Positions 51,273 through 60,756 of a DNA stretch of 64,000 nt are shown here, in pieces. The notes under the pieces are model-generated. The model made no database searches. It saw only the letters and a list, made by a program, of their open reading frames with translations, and was not told the origin of the DNA. Source of the DNA: Streptomyces sp. Q6. GTDB taxonomy: Bacteria > Actinomycetota > Actinomycetes > Streptomycetales > Streptomycetaceae. Made by a program: the position numbers and the translations under genes. How positions within the stretch are numbered: the first letter of the stretch is position 1; every line of letters begins with the position of its first letter. The stretch is from contig NZ_CP146023.1 of NCBI RefSeq assembly GCF_036967205.1, forward strand, positions 186,001-250,000. Direction: 5' to 3'.

Positions 51273-54038
51273 TCAGTCGTCCTGCTCACCCTCCAGCCTC
51301 GCCAGGGCGTCGCGGAGGGCGGCGCGGGAGGTGATGCCGAGTTTGGGGAAGACTCGGTAGAGGTGTGAGCTGACGGTGCGTGGGGAGAGGTGCATGCGTT
51401 CGCCGATCTCCTTGTTGGTCAGGCCGCTTGCGGCGAGGTCGGCGATCCGGCGCTCCTGCCAGGTGAGTTCGGTCAGTTGCGTGGTCGCGCGTGTGACCAG
51501 GCCGGAGACGCGGAGTTCGGCTTGGGCGCGTTCGGCCCAGGTGGCGGCCCCGAGGCGTTGGAAGGTCTGGGCGGCGAGGGTGAGGGAGGGGCGGGCGGTT
51601 TTGGGTCCGTGGGTGTGGCGTTGGCGGATGCCGTGGGCGAGGTGGATGCGGGCGAGTTCGTAGGGGAAGTGGTGGGCGTGGGGGTGGGTTTGGGCTTGGT
51701 GGTAGTAGTGGTCGGCTTGGGTGGGGTCGGGGGTGGTCATGGCGAGGGCGCCGTAGGTGGTGAGGGCGAGGCGGGGGCTGATGTGGGGGAGGCCTGCGTG
51801 GTGGGCGGCTTGGGCGTGTTGGTGGGCTTGTTGGGTGCGGCCGGTGTGGAGGGCTGCTTCGACGAGGTCGAGGAGGGTGCGGGGGGCTTGGTGGGCGTAG
51901 GGGTGGAAGGTGCCGGGGGGTGTGATGCCGATGGCGTGGAGGTATGCGGCTTCGTAGTCGCCTTCGGCGAGGGCGGTGGTGGTGCCGATGGTGTCGGTGA
52001 TCTGGGTGAGGAAGCCGATGCCGCGGGGGCGGGCCCAGGTGTCGACGGTGGCTTGCAACTCGCGTGCGTGCTCGACCTGGCCCCGCAACGCCGCCAACAA
52101 TCCCAAGTACGCCCGGGTTTGCTGGGCGAGCAGTTGATATCCGTGCGACAAGGTCAGTGCCAGGCATAGCTTCCCGGTGCGCTCCGCCTCGTCCCACTCA
52201 CCCACCGCGATCTGGTCCAGCATGATCAGATGCTGGGTGGTCATCCCGTTGCGGACGAAGCCCGTCTCGATCTCGTGCTCCGCGCTGCGCTGCAAATGTG
52301 GCCGGTATTGACCGAGTGTGTCCACGTGATAGGCGGCGACAGCCAGCCGCGTCACATCCCACGGCTCCAGATTCGCGAGGTCGGCGAACTCACGCTCCAC
52401 ACGCTCCCGTACCCCGGCCCCGTGCCGCACCACGTCACCCCACGCGTCCTGGTAGACCAGCGAGCGTGATGAGGCCAGCTCACCCAGCGTGCACAGCAGT
52501 GTCCGCGTCTCCGCCCAGCGCGCCGGCGCACCGGCGTACTGGCTGATGGCCAGCAGCAGATCGACCAGCCGCGTGAGCACCTCGTTCGACTGGCCGACCC
52601 CGCGGTCGCGCAGACTCTCGATCGCCGCCGACACCTGGCGGTGCGTCTGCCGTACGTCGCCGTCCTCGAAGAGCGCCACATAGGCCGAGGTCACCACGGA
52701 GGCGGGGGACTCGCCCGCGCGGGGCGCCTGTGCGGAGCGTAACAGCCGCTGCGCCTGATCGAAGCGGCCCGAGTGTCCGGCGACGTACGCCGCGCTGCCC
52801 AGTCTGCGGGACCGTTCTTGGGGGGTTTCGCTCAGTTCGGCGGCGCGGGTCAGCCAGGCCACGGCGGCGACCGCGCCGCCGCGCCGGGTGGCGGACTCGG
52901 CGGCCGCTTCCAGAGCGGCGGCGACCGCCTCGTCCGGGTCGACGGCCGACGCCGCCAGATGCGTGGCCCGCCGCTCCACGTTGTCGCGGTGGACGTCGGC
53001 GAGTACGGTATGTGCCGCGCGCCGCTCGTTCGGAGTCGCCGTCTGCACCACGGACGACCGCACCAGCGGATGCCGGAAGACGAAGTCACCACTGAGCGGA
53101 TCGACCACCAGCAGCCCGGATGTCACCGCCTCCTCGGCGTCCCGCATGTGATAGCGGCGGCCCGCGCCCGGTGCGGGCGCGGAGGTCGCCGCGACACCGT
53201 CGAGGGCGCCCCGCAGGAGTTCCCCGCGGACCCGGTTACCGAGGGTCCTGATCAGGGCGCCATAGACCTGCTGAAGTCGCAGCGGCACCGGCAGCGAGGC
53301 GTCGTGCAGCCGCAGTTCGGCGCTTCCGTGCTCATCGGTGTCCGCGTGGTGCAGGTGGGCGGGCAGTTCGAGCAGGGCCAGCGGATTTCCCCGCGCCTGG
53401 TCCAGCACCAGCCGACGCACCGGCGCCGTCATCTGAGGGTGCCGCAGCTCCAGCAGCTCCCGCGCGGCGGTGTCCGACAGGGCTGGGACCGACAGTTCCG
53501 GAAGCGCGGACGTGTCCCAGCCGGACGCGACCTCGCAGCGCAGCCCCACCACAAGGCGCACCGAACTGCCGGTGAGGCGACGCCCGACGAAACCGATCAC
53601 CTCGGTGCTGGAAGCGTCCAGCCACTGCGCGTCGTCGAGCACCAGCAGCAGCGGCCTTGCCGCGGACGCGTGCCCCAGCAGGTCCAGGACCGCGATGCCA
53701 AGCGCCATGACCGACGGCGGCCGCCCGTCGCCCTGCCCGAAGGCCGTGCCGAACACGGTGCGGTGCACCGCGTCGAGGCGGTCCGTCCATGGCAGCAGGG
53801 CGTGCAGCATCTGGTGCAGGCCGGCGAACGGCAGCCCCGACTCCGCCTCCACCCCGGCGGAACGGATCACCTCGTGGCCGGCCCGCGTCGACAGGCCGGC
53901 CACGAGGTCGAGCAGTGCGCTTTTGCCCGTCCCGGTTTCTCCCCTGAGGACCAGGGCCTGACCTTCGGTGGCCGTCACGAACGCAGACAGCCGCGCTCGC
54001 TCGCCGTCCCGGCCGACCATCGTCATGAGCGACTTCAC
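51273..54038 (-). CDS. Large LuxR-family (LAL) regulator B
   Basis: 921 residues. Walker A GETGTGKS (35-42), Walker B LLLVLDDAQWLD, TPR-like centre, and a LuxR helix-turn-helix identical to that of regulator A. It aligns to regulator A without gaps over nearly its whole length. The helix-turn-helix and preceding 200 residues are identical at DNA level; the ATPase region has diverged. Identical DNA-binding domains imply the same DNA targets while inputs differ (inference). The upstream gap 54039-54340 has no gene. Confidence 0.93.
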   Translation of the reverse strand: MKSLMTMVGRDGERARLSAFVTATEGQALVLRGETGTGKSALLDLVAGLSTRAGHEVIRSAGVEAESGLPFAGLHQMLHALLPWTDRLDAVHRTVFGTAFGQGDGRPPSVMALGIAVLDLLGHASAARPLLLVLDDAQWLDASSTEVIGFVGRRLTGSSVRLVVGLRCEVASGWDTSALPELSVPALSDTAARELLELRHPQMTAPVRRLVLDQARGNPLALLELPAHLHHADTDEHGSAELRLHDASLPVPLRLQQVYGALIRTLGNRVRGELLRGALDGVAATSAPAPGAGRRYHMRDAEEAVTSGLLVVDPLSGDFVFRHPLVRSSVVQTATPNERRAAHTVLADVHRDNVERRATHLAASAVDPDEAVAAALEAAAESATRRGGAVAAVAWLTRAAELSETPQERSRRLGSAAYVAGHSGRFDQAQRLLRSAQAPRAGESPASVVTSAYVALFEDGDVRQTHRQVSAAIESLRDRGVGQSNEVLTRLVDLLLAISQYAGAPARWAETRTLLCTLGELASSRSLVYQDAWGDVVRHGAGVRERVEREFADLANLEPWDVTRLAVAAYHVDTLGQYRPHLQRSAEHEIETGFVRNGMTTQHLIMLDQIAVGEWDEAERTGKLCLALTLSHGYQLLAQQTRAYLGLLAALRGQVEHARELQATVDTWARPRGIGFLTQITDTIGTTTALAEGDYEAAYLHAIGITPPGTFHPYAHQAPRTLLDLVEAALHTGRTQQAHQHAQAAHHAGLPHISPRLALTTYGALAMTTPDPTQADHYYHQAQTHPHAHHFPYELARIHLAHGIRQRHTHGPKTARPSLTLAAQTFQRLGAATWAERAQAELRVSGLVTRATTQLTELTWQERRIADLAASGLTNKEIGERMHLSPRTVSSHLYRVFPKLGITSRAALRDALARLEGEQDD
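51302..52100. repeat. 799-bp block identical to 12435-13233 (in LAL regulator B)
   Basis: Counterpart of the block in regulator A. The plus strand is G-rich with many G-tracts (about 51570-51980), which could form quadruplexes and favour recombination. Confidence 0.85.
52765..53117. repeat. 353-bp block nearly identical to 13898-14250
   Basis: Counterpart of the second conversion tract; one base differs. Confidence 0.8.
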
Positions 54039-54340
54039 GGCGCCCCACTCCCTTCACCACAGGACGACCTACGTGTGTACATCCTGAGAGTAGGTGTGCG
54101 CGGGAATTCTTTCGCGTCGAAGGGGTCACAAATACGTGTGAATGAGCCGGGCGGGCGTGGCCAGCTGGAGTCTGCCTCCGCAGACTTCCGTGCGCGTGGC
54201 AAGTATGCGATCGGATGCTTCACCGGCGTGAGGTGTGATGAGGGCGCGGCCTCTCGTGCCTTGTCAACGCGCGCAGGAGCTCCACTGGTTCGCGCGGAAT
54301 TACGCAGTAGCGGCATTGCCGTCCATACCCTGACAATCTC

Positions 54341-54952
54341 TCATGTGTCGAGTGAACCTGTTGATACAGGTGTTCTGGAGCCTGGCTCGGTGGCTTTCTG
54401 CCGGTCATGAGTGGGAACACCGAATCCGTACAGAAATGTGTCGACCACCAAGTCGGCCGCCTGCGCGGGGCTGAGGTGTGCCTGCTGGTGCGCCGCCAGA
54501 CGCATCAGCTCGGGGAGCAGTGGCCCGGCCCAGCGCTCCGGCTGGTTCCCACGCAGCAGCCCTTCGGTGGTGGCCCGCTCCAGAAAGTGGTCCACTTCGG
54601 CGATGCAGGCGTCCCGGCGACGGCGGATCTCGTCGTCGTCGAGCATGCGGGCGGGGTCGACGGGCCAGGTGCGGTTGACGGCGATGATGCTCTCGACGTA
54701 GCGGTGCAGTGCCACCGCGACCGGCGCCTCACGCAGCCGGGAATGCCTGATGGCCTCCTCGATGGCCGTGACCCGGGACTCGTGGATCGCCGCGAGCAGG
54801 TCCTCGCGACAGGCGAAGCGCCGGTAGACGGTGCGCCGGTCCACGCCCGCCTCCGCGGCAATGCTCGCGATGGTCGCGCCGGGGTCGGCGGCGAGCATCC
54901 GCGCCCCGGTGGTCAGGACGGCTTCAAGGTTGCGTGCTGCGTCGGCTCTCAT
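54341..54952 (-). CDS. TetR-family repressor (paralogue of 21047-21628)
   Basis: 203 residues from ATG 54952. The helix-turn-helix IASIAAEAGVDRRTVYRRFA is nearly identical to that at 21047-21628, and the ligand domain (VALHRYVESIIAVNRTWPVD) is also similar. It has a longer polar C-terminal tail (HDRQKATEPGSRTPVSTG). Divergent from the aldehyde dehydrogenase gene, with the shared operator-like box at 55023-55044 between them. Confidence 0.9.
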   Translation of the reverse strand: MRADAARNLEAVLTTGARMLAADPGATIASIAAEAGVDRRTVYRRFACREDLLAAIHESRVTAIEEAIRHSRLREAPVAVALHRYVESIIAVNRTWPVDPARMLDDDEIRRRRDACIAEVDHFLERATTEGLLRGNQPERWAGPLLPELMRLAAHQQAHLSPAQAADLVVDTFLYGFGVPTHDRQKATEPGSRTPVSTGSLDT

Positions 54953-55022
54953 GGATGAAAGGTACCTTCCATGTGCAACTTCATGAACTGTAAAGCTACT
55001 CGCACGCGAACTTAGAAGATGG

Positions 55023-55044
55023 AAGTGCTACATTTAAGTGGCAG
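55023..55044. promoter_or_regulatory. Probable TetR operator, shared with 21662-21683
   Basis: AAGTGCTACATT followed by TAAGTGGCAG, two bases different from the site before the efflux gene. The palindromic core is better here (TGCTACATT against TAAGTGGCA). It lies 57 bp before the aldehyde dehydrogenase start and 70 bp before the TetR start. Confidence 0.75.
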
Positions 55045-55101
55045 TTGGATGGCAGCTCGATCGAACTGCACCTGAGATCCGTTCCGGAAGAGAGAAAACA
55101 C

Positions 55102-56544
55102 ATGATCACCTACGGTCGGCTTTTCATCGGAGGTTCCTGGGTCGAGCCGAGCAACGCGCAGTTGCTCGACATCGCTTCGCCGCACGACCAGTCGGTGGTC
55201 GGCCGCGTCGCCCAGGCGCAGCCTGCGGACATCGACCGCGCGGTCGCCGCGGCCCGGGCGTCCTTCGACTCCGGCGAGTGGCGTCTGACCCCGCCCGCCG
55301 AGCGGATCGCGGTCTTGCGCCGGTTCAACGCCCTGCGCGAGGAGAACGCCGAGAAGATCGCCCACCTGATCTCGCTGGAGAACGGCTCAGCCGGCTGGTT
55401 CACCCGCGCCGGACAGCCCGGCCTGACTCGGCAGGCGAACGCCTACCTCAAGGCGGCCGAAGAGTTCGGCTGGGAGGAGACCTTGGACCCTTCCGACCCG
55501 ACGGCACCGACCCGCAGCGTGGTGCGCCGTGAGGCGGTTGGCGTGGTGGCCGCGGTGATCCCGTGGAACTCTCCGTTCTCCTCGGCTACGTCAAAGATCA
55601 TTCCGGCTCTGCTGGCCGGCAACTCCGTGGTCCTGAAGGTGTCCCCGGAGAACTCCTTGAGCATGGGCTTCCTGGCCGAGCTGCTGGAGCAGGTCGGCCT
55701 GCCCGAGGGTGTCATCAGCGTCCTGCCCGCCGACCGCGAGACCAGCGAGTACCTGATTGCGCACAAGGATGTTGACAAGATCGCCTTCACCGGATCCACG
55801 CGAGCGGGTCGGCGGATCGCCGCGATCGCGGGCGAGCAGCTCAAGCGGGTAAGCCTCGAGCTTGGCGGCAAGTCTGCCGCTGTCATTCTGCCCGACGCGG
55901 ACGTCGCGAAGGCGGTCGCGGGCCTGAAGTTCGGTTCCCTGCTCAACAACGGTGAGTCCTGCATCGCCCAGACCCGCATCCTCGCCCCGCGCGAGAAGTA
56001 CGAGGAGGTCGTAGCGGCGCTCAAGGAGCTGGTGGAGTCGCTGAAGGTCGGCGACCCCAACGACCCCGACACCTTCATCGGCCCGATGATCCGCCCCGAC
56101 CAGCAGGAGCGGGTGCGCAACTACATCCAGCTCGGCATCGAGGAGGGCGCCCGCCTGGTCACGGGCGGCCCGCAGATCCCCGAGGGCCTGGAGCAGGGCA
56201 ACTACGTCACGCCCACCGTCTTTGCTGACGTCGACAACTCCATGCGCATCGCACAGGAGGAGATCTTCGGCCCGGTCCTGGTGGTCATCGCATACGACGA
56301 CGAGGATGACGCCGTGCGCATCGCCAACGACTCCGAGTACGGGCTCTCCGGCGGTGTCTGGTCTGCCGACGAGGAGCACGCTCTCGCCGTCGCCCGCCGC
56401 GTCCGCACCGGCACCATCACCATCAACGGCGCCTCGGTCGCCTTCGACGGCCCGTTCGGCGGTTTCAAGGCCAGCGGCATCGGCCGCGAGTACGGCGCGG
56501 TCGGCCTCGGCACCTACACCGAGTACAAGACCATCACCGTCTGA
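55102..56544 (+). CDS. NAD(P)-dependent aldehyde dehydrogenase
   Basis: 480 residues from ATG 55102, after GAAGAGAG. ALDH motifs: PWNSPFSSATSKIIPALLAGN, FTGSTRAGRRIA, catalytic Glu in LELGGKSAAV, catalytic Cys in NNGESCIA, and EEIFGPVLVV. It oxidises an aldehyde to the acid in the cytoplasm. Divergent from the TetR gene and probably repressed by it. Followed by a very strong hairpin. Confidence 0.94.
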   Translation: MITYGRLFIGGSWVEPSNAQLLDIASPHDQSVVGRVAQAQPADIDRAVAAARASFDSGEWRLTPPAERIAVLRRFNALREENAEKIAHLISLENGSAGWFTRAGQPGLTRQANAYLKAAEEFGWEETLDPSDPTAPTRSVVRREAVGVVAAVIPWNSPFSSATSKIIPALLAGNSVVLKVSPENSLSMGFLAELLEQVGLPEGVISVLPADRETSEYLIAHKDVDKIAFTGSTRAGRRIAAIAGEQLKRVSLELGGKSAAVILPDADVAKAVAGLKFGSLLNNGESCIAQTRILAPREKYEEVVAALKELVESLKVGDPNDPDTFIGPMIRPDQQERVRNYIQLGIEEGARLVTGGPQIPEGLEQGNYVTPTVFADVDNSMRIAQEEIFGPVLVVIAYDDEDDAVRIANDSEYGLSGGVWSADEEHALAVARRVRTGTITINGASVAFDGPFGGFKASGIGREYGAVGLGTYTEYKTITV

Positions 56545-56568
56545 CCCTCGTACGACCATTCCGCCGTA

Positions 56569-56625
56569 CGACACCACCCCGCAGCCCGAACCATCGTTGA
56601 TGGTTCGGGCTGCGGGGTGGTGTCG
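56569..56625. terminator. Very strong hairpin terminator
   Basis: A 27-bp perfect stem (56569-56595 with 56599-56625) around a GTT loop. It begins 25 bp after the aldehyde dehydrogenase stop and abuts the end of the decayed MBL-fold gene on the other strand. It can stop transcription in both directions. Confidence 0.85.
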
Positions 56626-57180
56626 CGGGTCTTCCTGGCTTCCACGCCGTCGGCGTCGGCGTGGAAGCCGATGCTGCGGTCGGCCAGCATGAGCGGATGC
56701 TGCACGGTCGTCGAGCAGATCCACCTCCTCACCGCCATCAGAAACCTGGACGGTGCAGTGGCCCGGCGGGTGACCAGGAGTGTGATGGGCCACCACACCG
56801 GCAGCTATCTCCACGACCGCACCCTCGACGACTCCGAGGATGCCCGCGGCGCGGGTGGCCTCCATGACGGTAGTCGCGAGAGGTCTTGCTCCGGCGCCGG
56901 GCGATCAGCGCGTCCCAGTCGGGTGCGCCGTACAGCACACGGGCGTTGGGGAAGAACGGCTCCCGCCGTTGGGGGCCACCCATCCGACGTGGTCCAGGTG
57001 CAGGCCCTCCGGCGCGATCCCGACCTTGGCCAACTCATCGGGCAGAGCCCCGCCGACCGCGGTGAACTCAGGAGCATGTTTCAAGGCCGGCGGCAGCCGT
57101 CATCTGCCTCCGGGTACGGGGACTGCACAGGCCCCGTACCCGCGTCCACCAGCACCGAGGACCCATTGCCCTGGACGAGC
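56626..57180 (-). pseudogene. MBL-fold metallo-hydrolase pseudogene
   Basis: Read on the minus strand, recognisable pieces occur in order but in changing frames: LLLVQGNGSSVLVDAGTG (from about 57185), then LHLDHVGW as the damaged HxHxDH metal motif, EPFFPNARVLYGAPDWDALIA, TPGHPPGHCTVQVSDGGEE, and VQHPLMLADRSIGFHADADG at the end. At least two frameshifts and internal losses are present. Intact relatives are about 280-300-residue zinc hydrolases. Confidence 0.7.
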
Positions 57181-57196
57181 AGCAGGCGGTGGGTAC

Positions 57197-58054
57197 TCAG
57201 AGCACCGCGTTCTCTGCGGCGCCGGGGAAGTCCGTGCTGAAGGCCAGCTCACGGCCCGCCTCGAACTCTGCGCTCAGCTGCTCCAGCTTGACCCCGATGC
57301 GGCGCTGAGCGTCGCTGCCCAGCACGACCCAGTGAGCCGGCTCCGGCGCACCCACGGCCTGGAAGATCGCCTCGGCGGCCCGCTCCGGGTCCCCGGGGAA
57401 CATCTCCGGCGTGAGGCTGCCCATCATGGCGCGGAAGGCACCGGCCGTGGCGGCGTAGTCGTCGATGGCCTCGCCGGACACCTTCGTCCGATTCTCGATG
57501 CCGGTACGGAAGGACCCGGGCTGGATGATCATGGCGCGCAGGCCGAGCGGCTCGATCTCCTGCCAGAGGGCTTCGGTGAAGCCCTCCAGCGCGAACTTGC
57601 TGGAGGAGTAGAAGCCGTTGGCGGGCAGGCTCGCCAAGCCGTCCATGGACGAGATGTTGACGATGGTGCCGGTCCGGCGGGCACGCATCTGGGGCAGCAC
57701 CTGCCGGGTCAGCTCGACTGCGCCGAAGAAGTTGACCTCGAAGAGTCGGCGGTAGTCGCTCTCCTCCTGCTCCTCCAGGGCGCCGACGAAGTCGATGGCG
57801 GCGTTGTTGACGAGGATGTCAATACCGCCGAAGCGTTCCTCGGTGGCACGCACGGCCGCCACCCGGTCCTCGGCGTCGGTGACATCGAGCTTCACGGCGA
57901 GCGCGGTCTCCGGGTAGCGCGCCGCGAGTTCGGTGGTGGCCTTGGTGGAGCTGGCCGTCGCCACCACCTGGTCGCCGTGGGCGAGCACGTGTTCGGCCAG
58001 GGCCTTGCCCAGGCCACTGGAGGCGCCGGTGATGAGCCAGGTCTTGCGAGACAT
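57197..58054 (-). CDS. Short-chain dehydrogenase/reductase
   Basis: 285 residues. Cofactor loop TGASSGLG (residues 9-16), NNAAID (NNAG variant), catalytic Ser in NISSMDGLAS and YSSSKFA (Tyr-x3-Lys). Classical SDR that oxidises or reduces an alcohol or ketone with NAD(P). The second SDR (58172-59011) lies 117 bp upstream on the same strand with the same architecture. ACACGTGTGA (58119-58128) is upstream. The substrate is unknown. Confidence 0.92.
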   Translation of the reverse strand: MSRKTWLITGASSGLGKALAEHVLAHGDQVVATASSTKATTELAARYPETALAVKLDVTDAEDRVAAVRATEERFGGIDILVNNAAIDFVGALEEQEESDYRRLFEVNFFGAVELTRQVLPQMRARRTGTIVNISSMDGLASLPANGFYSSSKFALEGFTEALWQEIEPLGLRAMIIQPGSFRTGIENRTKVSGEAIDDYAATAGAFRAMMGSLTPEMFPGDPERAAEAIFQAVGAPEPAHWVVLGSDAQRRIGVKLEQLSAEFEAGRELAFSTDFPGAAENAVL

Positions 58055-58171
58055 GGAGTGGTCTCCTTTGAACGGGATGAATGAGATGTGGGATGAAACA
58101 GATGTGTCGTAGCCAAAGACACGTGTGAGAAGATGCCGGGCGGTCGAGGAGCGCGGCCCGGCGGACGGCTG

Positions 58172-59011
58172 CTACTCGCCGGCCGGGAAGTCCGCGGCGG
58201 CGCTGGCCGCGGCCCACTTGCGGGTCTCCACGGCGCGGGCGTCGCCGGCCTCCAGCGCCATGGTCACGGCCTGGGCGCCGAGCAGGATCCGGCGCGGCGG
58301 GTCGTCGTCGCGTACGACGTCGATGAGGACCTGGGCCGCGCGGACTGGGTCTCCGGGCTGGGAGCCGTTGTTCTCCGCCCGGTACTTGTTCATGGCGCCG
58401 ACGGTCTCCTCGTAATCGGGGCCGACCGCGTGCAGTTCCATCGACGAGCCCTGCCAGTCTGTGCGGAAGGCACCCGGCTCGACGATGACCACCTTCAGCC
58501 CGAAGGGTGCGACCTCGTTGGCCAGGACCTCCGAGAAGCCCTCCACGGCGAACTTCGCGCTCTGGTAGGCGCCCATGCCGGGCGTGCCGCCCACGCGGCC
58601 GCCGAGCGAGGAGAACTGCACGAACATGCCCGAGCGCTGGCCGCGCAGCACCGGCAGGGCCGCCCTGGTGACATTGACGACCCCGAAGAAGTTGGCCTCG
58701 AACTGGCCGCGGAAGTCGTCCTCCGCCATTTCCTCGACGGGCGCGCTGTTGGCGTAGCCGGCGTTGTTCACCACCACGTCCAGCCGGCCGAAGGCATCGA
58801 CTCCCGCCTGCACCGCGGCTTGGGCGGCGGCGGGGTCGGTGACGTCCAGGGCCACGGCCCGCACTCGGTCGCCGTACTGGGCGACGAGTTCCGCCAGTTG
58901 CTCCGGACGACGGGCGGTGGCGACCAGTTGGTCACCGGCCGCCAGCACCGCCTCCGCCAGGGCCCGCCCGAAGCCTCGGGACGCGCCGGTGATCAACCAT
59001 GTCGTAGCCAT
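58172..59011 (-). CDS. Short-chain dehydrogenase/reductase
   Basis: 279 residues. TGASRGFG (residues 8-15), NNAGYANSAPVEEM, Ser in QFSSLGGRVG and YQSAKFAVEG (Tyr-x3-Lys). It is a paralogue of the SDR downstream; both keep the Cys-poor C-terminal extension with DPVRAAQVLIDVV, typical of this Streptomyces group. CCACACGTGG (59118-59127) lies about 107 bp upstream. No other gene is seen in 59012-59335. Confidence 0.92.
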   Translation of the reverse strand: MATTWLITGASRGFGRALAEAVLAAGDQLVATARRPEQLAELVAQYGDRVRAVALDVTDPAAAQAAVQAGVDAFGRLDVVVNNAGYANSAPVEEMAEDDFRGQFEANFFGVVNVTRAALPVLRGQRSGMFVQFSSLGGRVGGTPGMGAYQSAKFAVEGFSEVLANEVAPFGLKVVIVEPGAFRTDWQGSSMELHAVGPDYEETVGAMNKYRAENNGSQPGDPVRAAQVLIDVVRDDDPPRRILLGAQAVTMALEAGDARAVETRKWAAASAAADFPAGE

Positions 59012-59335
59012 GAGAGTGCCTTCCTGTTTCTTGCCTCACTGACGTGAGGGCCGAGGAGTCCTCTCTCACTCTCCTCAAAGGACCGGCGTCGGACCTCCGT
59101 CGATTTGCTGCGGATTGCCACACGTGGGGCAGGCACAAAACACGGATGTGTAAGTCATTGGACTGAATGGAAGAGCTGCTCACCACCGCCCGTTCCGTGT
59201 GGCGTCACAGGCTGGAGCCTGGGCGCGCCGTTCCCCGCCCGACATCCGAACACCTCCGGTCCCGTCACGGTGTTACGCGGGATACCAGGACGGCACCGGA
59301 ACGCCGGTCGGCATCGACGGCTGACCCACCCCTGC

Positions 59336-59358
59336 GGTGGGCCGTACCGCGGCCCACC
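59336..59358. terminator. Hairpin terminator of the lectin gene
   Basis: GGTGGGCCG and CGGCCCACC form a 9-bp perfect stem with a 5-nt loop, 15 bp beyond the stop of the minus-strand lectin gene. Confidence 0.6.
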
Positions 59359-59373
59359 GGAGCCGCCAGTCCC

Positions 59374-60393
59374 TCAGGACGAGGACCACTTCTGGTTTTC
59401 GCCGCCGGAGCAGGACCACAACTGCAACCTGGTCCCGTTGGCCGTCTGGTTTTCCCGCACATCCGCGCACTTGTCGGCGAGCGGATTGACCAGGTCGCTG
59501 CGGACGTTCAGGTTGAACTGCTGGACCGTGCTGCCGTCGCAGGAGGCGAGTTGCAGGTCCGTCCCGTCCTCGGCGGACCCTCCCGCGAGCTGGACGCACA
59601 TGCCGAGGGTCTGCATGGTCCCGCCTGTGAACGTCCAGTGCTGCGACGCGGATTTGTTGCAGTCCCAGATCATCAGCCCCGCACCCTGCACGGCTTTGCC
59701 GCCCACGACATCAATGCAGCGCTTGGAGGCGTGGCTGAACACGCTCACCCCGGGTGTCGTGGCAGCAGCGGTCGAGTCCGTGTCGGCCTTCTTCCCGGAC
59801 GAGTCGGGGGAATCGGCATCCGGGTTCGCGTGCTCCTTGCTCGCCCCGCTGCTCGTGGGCGAGGCGGCCTTACGGGGCATCTCCGCCGTGTCCTGTTTCT
59901 TGCCGGAGCTGGTGGCCGAGGCATGCGCCGAAGGACCGGACTGGTCCCCGAGCGCGTCGATGACGTCCGAGCCGTGATCATCGGAGTGCACAGACACTGA
60001 CGAATCGTCGCGCGAGCTGTCGTCGTCGCCGCGCACCAGGCCCAGGGTCAGCGCGACACCGCCCACAGCGAGCAGCCCCACGACCCCCACGACTCCCAGT
60101 GCGCCACGCAGTCCCTCACGCCTGCTCTTGTGTCCGGCGGCCGGTTGAGGCGCCACGACCGGAACGCCGCCGGAACCACGTTCCGCGTCCGGACTGCGGC
60201 CGGTGTTTCCCCGTGAGCCCAGCGAGGAGATCTGCGAGAGCCGCGGTACGGGAGCACCGCGCCGGGGTTCGGCCGTGCCTGACGCTGAGGAGTCGTGCGG
60301 AACCGGTCCGGAACCGGAACTGACCGACTTGCCGCTGCCCGGGACTCTCTTGGGTAGGTCCCCCGCGGACCGGGGCGTGTGAGGAGGCTTCAT
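59374..60393 (-). CDS. Membrane-anchored ricin-type (beta-trefoil) lectin
   Basis: 339 residues. A Pro/Ser-rich cytoplasmic N-terminus (1-95) is followed by one membrane helix (GALGVVGVVGLLAVGGVALT, about 97-116), a Ser/Asp-rich linker, then a ricin B-like domain (about 215-339). The trefoil shows RCIDVVGGKAVQGAGLMIWDCN, QHWTFTGG and NGTRLQLWSCSGGENQKW, with QxW-type repeats. It would bind carbohydrate outside the cell. No enzymatic domain is attached. GTCACGCGTGAC (60486-60497) lies upstream. Confidence 0.85.
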   Translation of the reverse strand: MKPPHTPRSAGDLPKRVPGSGKSVSSGSGPVPHDSSASGTAEPRRGAPVPRLSQISSLGSRGNTGRSPDAERGSGGVPVVAPQPAAGHKSRREGLRGALGVVGVVGLLAVGGVALTLGLVRGDDDSSRDDSSVSVHSDDHGSDVIDALGDQSGPSAHASATSSGKKQDTAEMPRKAASPTSSGASKEHANPDADSPDSSGKKADTDSTAAATTPGVSVFSHASKRCIDVVGGKAVQGAGLMIWDCNKSASQHWTFTGGTMQTLGMCVQLAGGSAEDGTDLQLASCDGSTVQQFNLNVRSDLVNPLADKCADVRENQTANGTRLQLWSCSGGENQKWSSS

Positions 60394-60756
60394 GGGTTCC
60401 TTTCCGACGGAGCCGTGGCATGGGGCGGCAGTGTGCGTATGCGTGTGCGGGGGTGGCCGACCGGTCTCCTGGACAACCCGGCCCTGTCACGCGTGACATG
60501 TGACTCATACCGGTCTGCGGACGCCCACTCAAAGCGGCGCGTCGGACGAGCTGTTGAGGGCTGAGTTTATCCGTATGAGCGTCGCCCGACACCCACGGCT
60601 GGACGGCTCTCGTGTGCTTTGGGTGTGTCGAAGCGCCCTCAAGGCGAGCCGCGACGGCATCACATGTATGAACACCTTGTATGGTCGATCTTGCGGACGA
60701 CCAGCGAGGACCTGTCGCTCGCCGAGAACCCTCTCTTCTGAAGGCATGGCTCAGGT

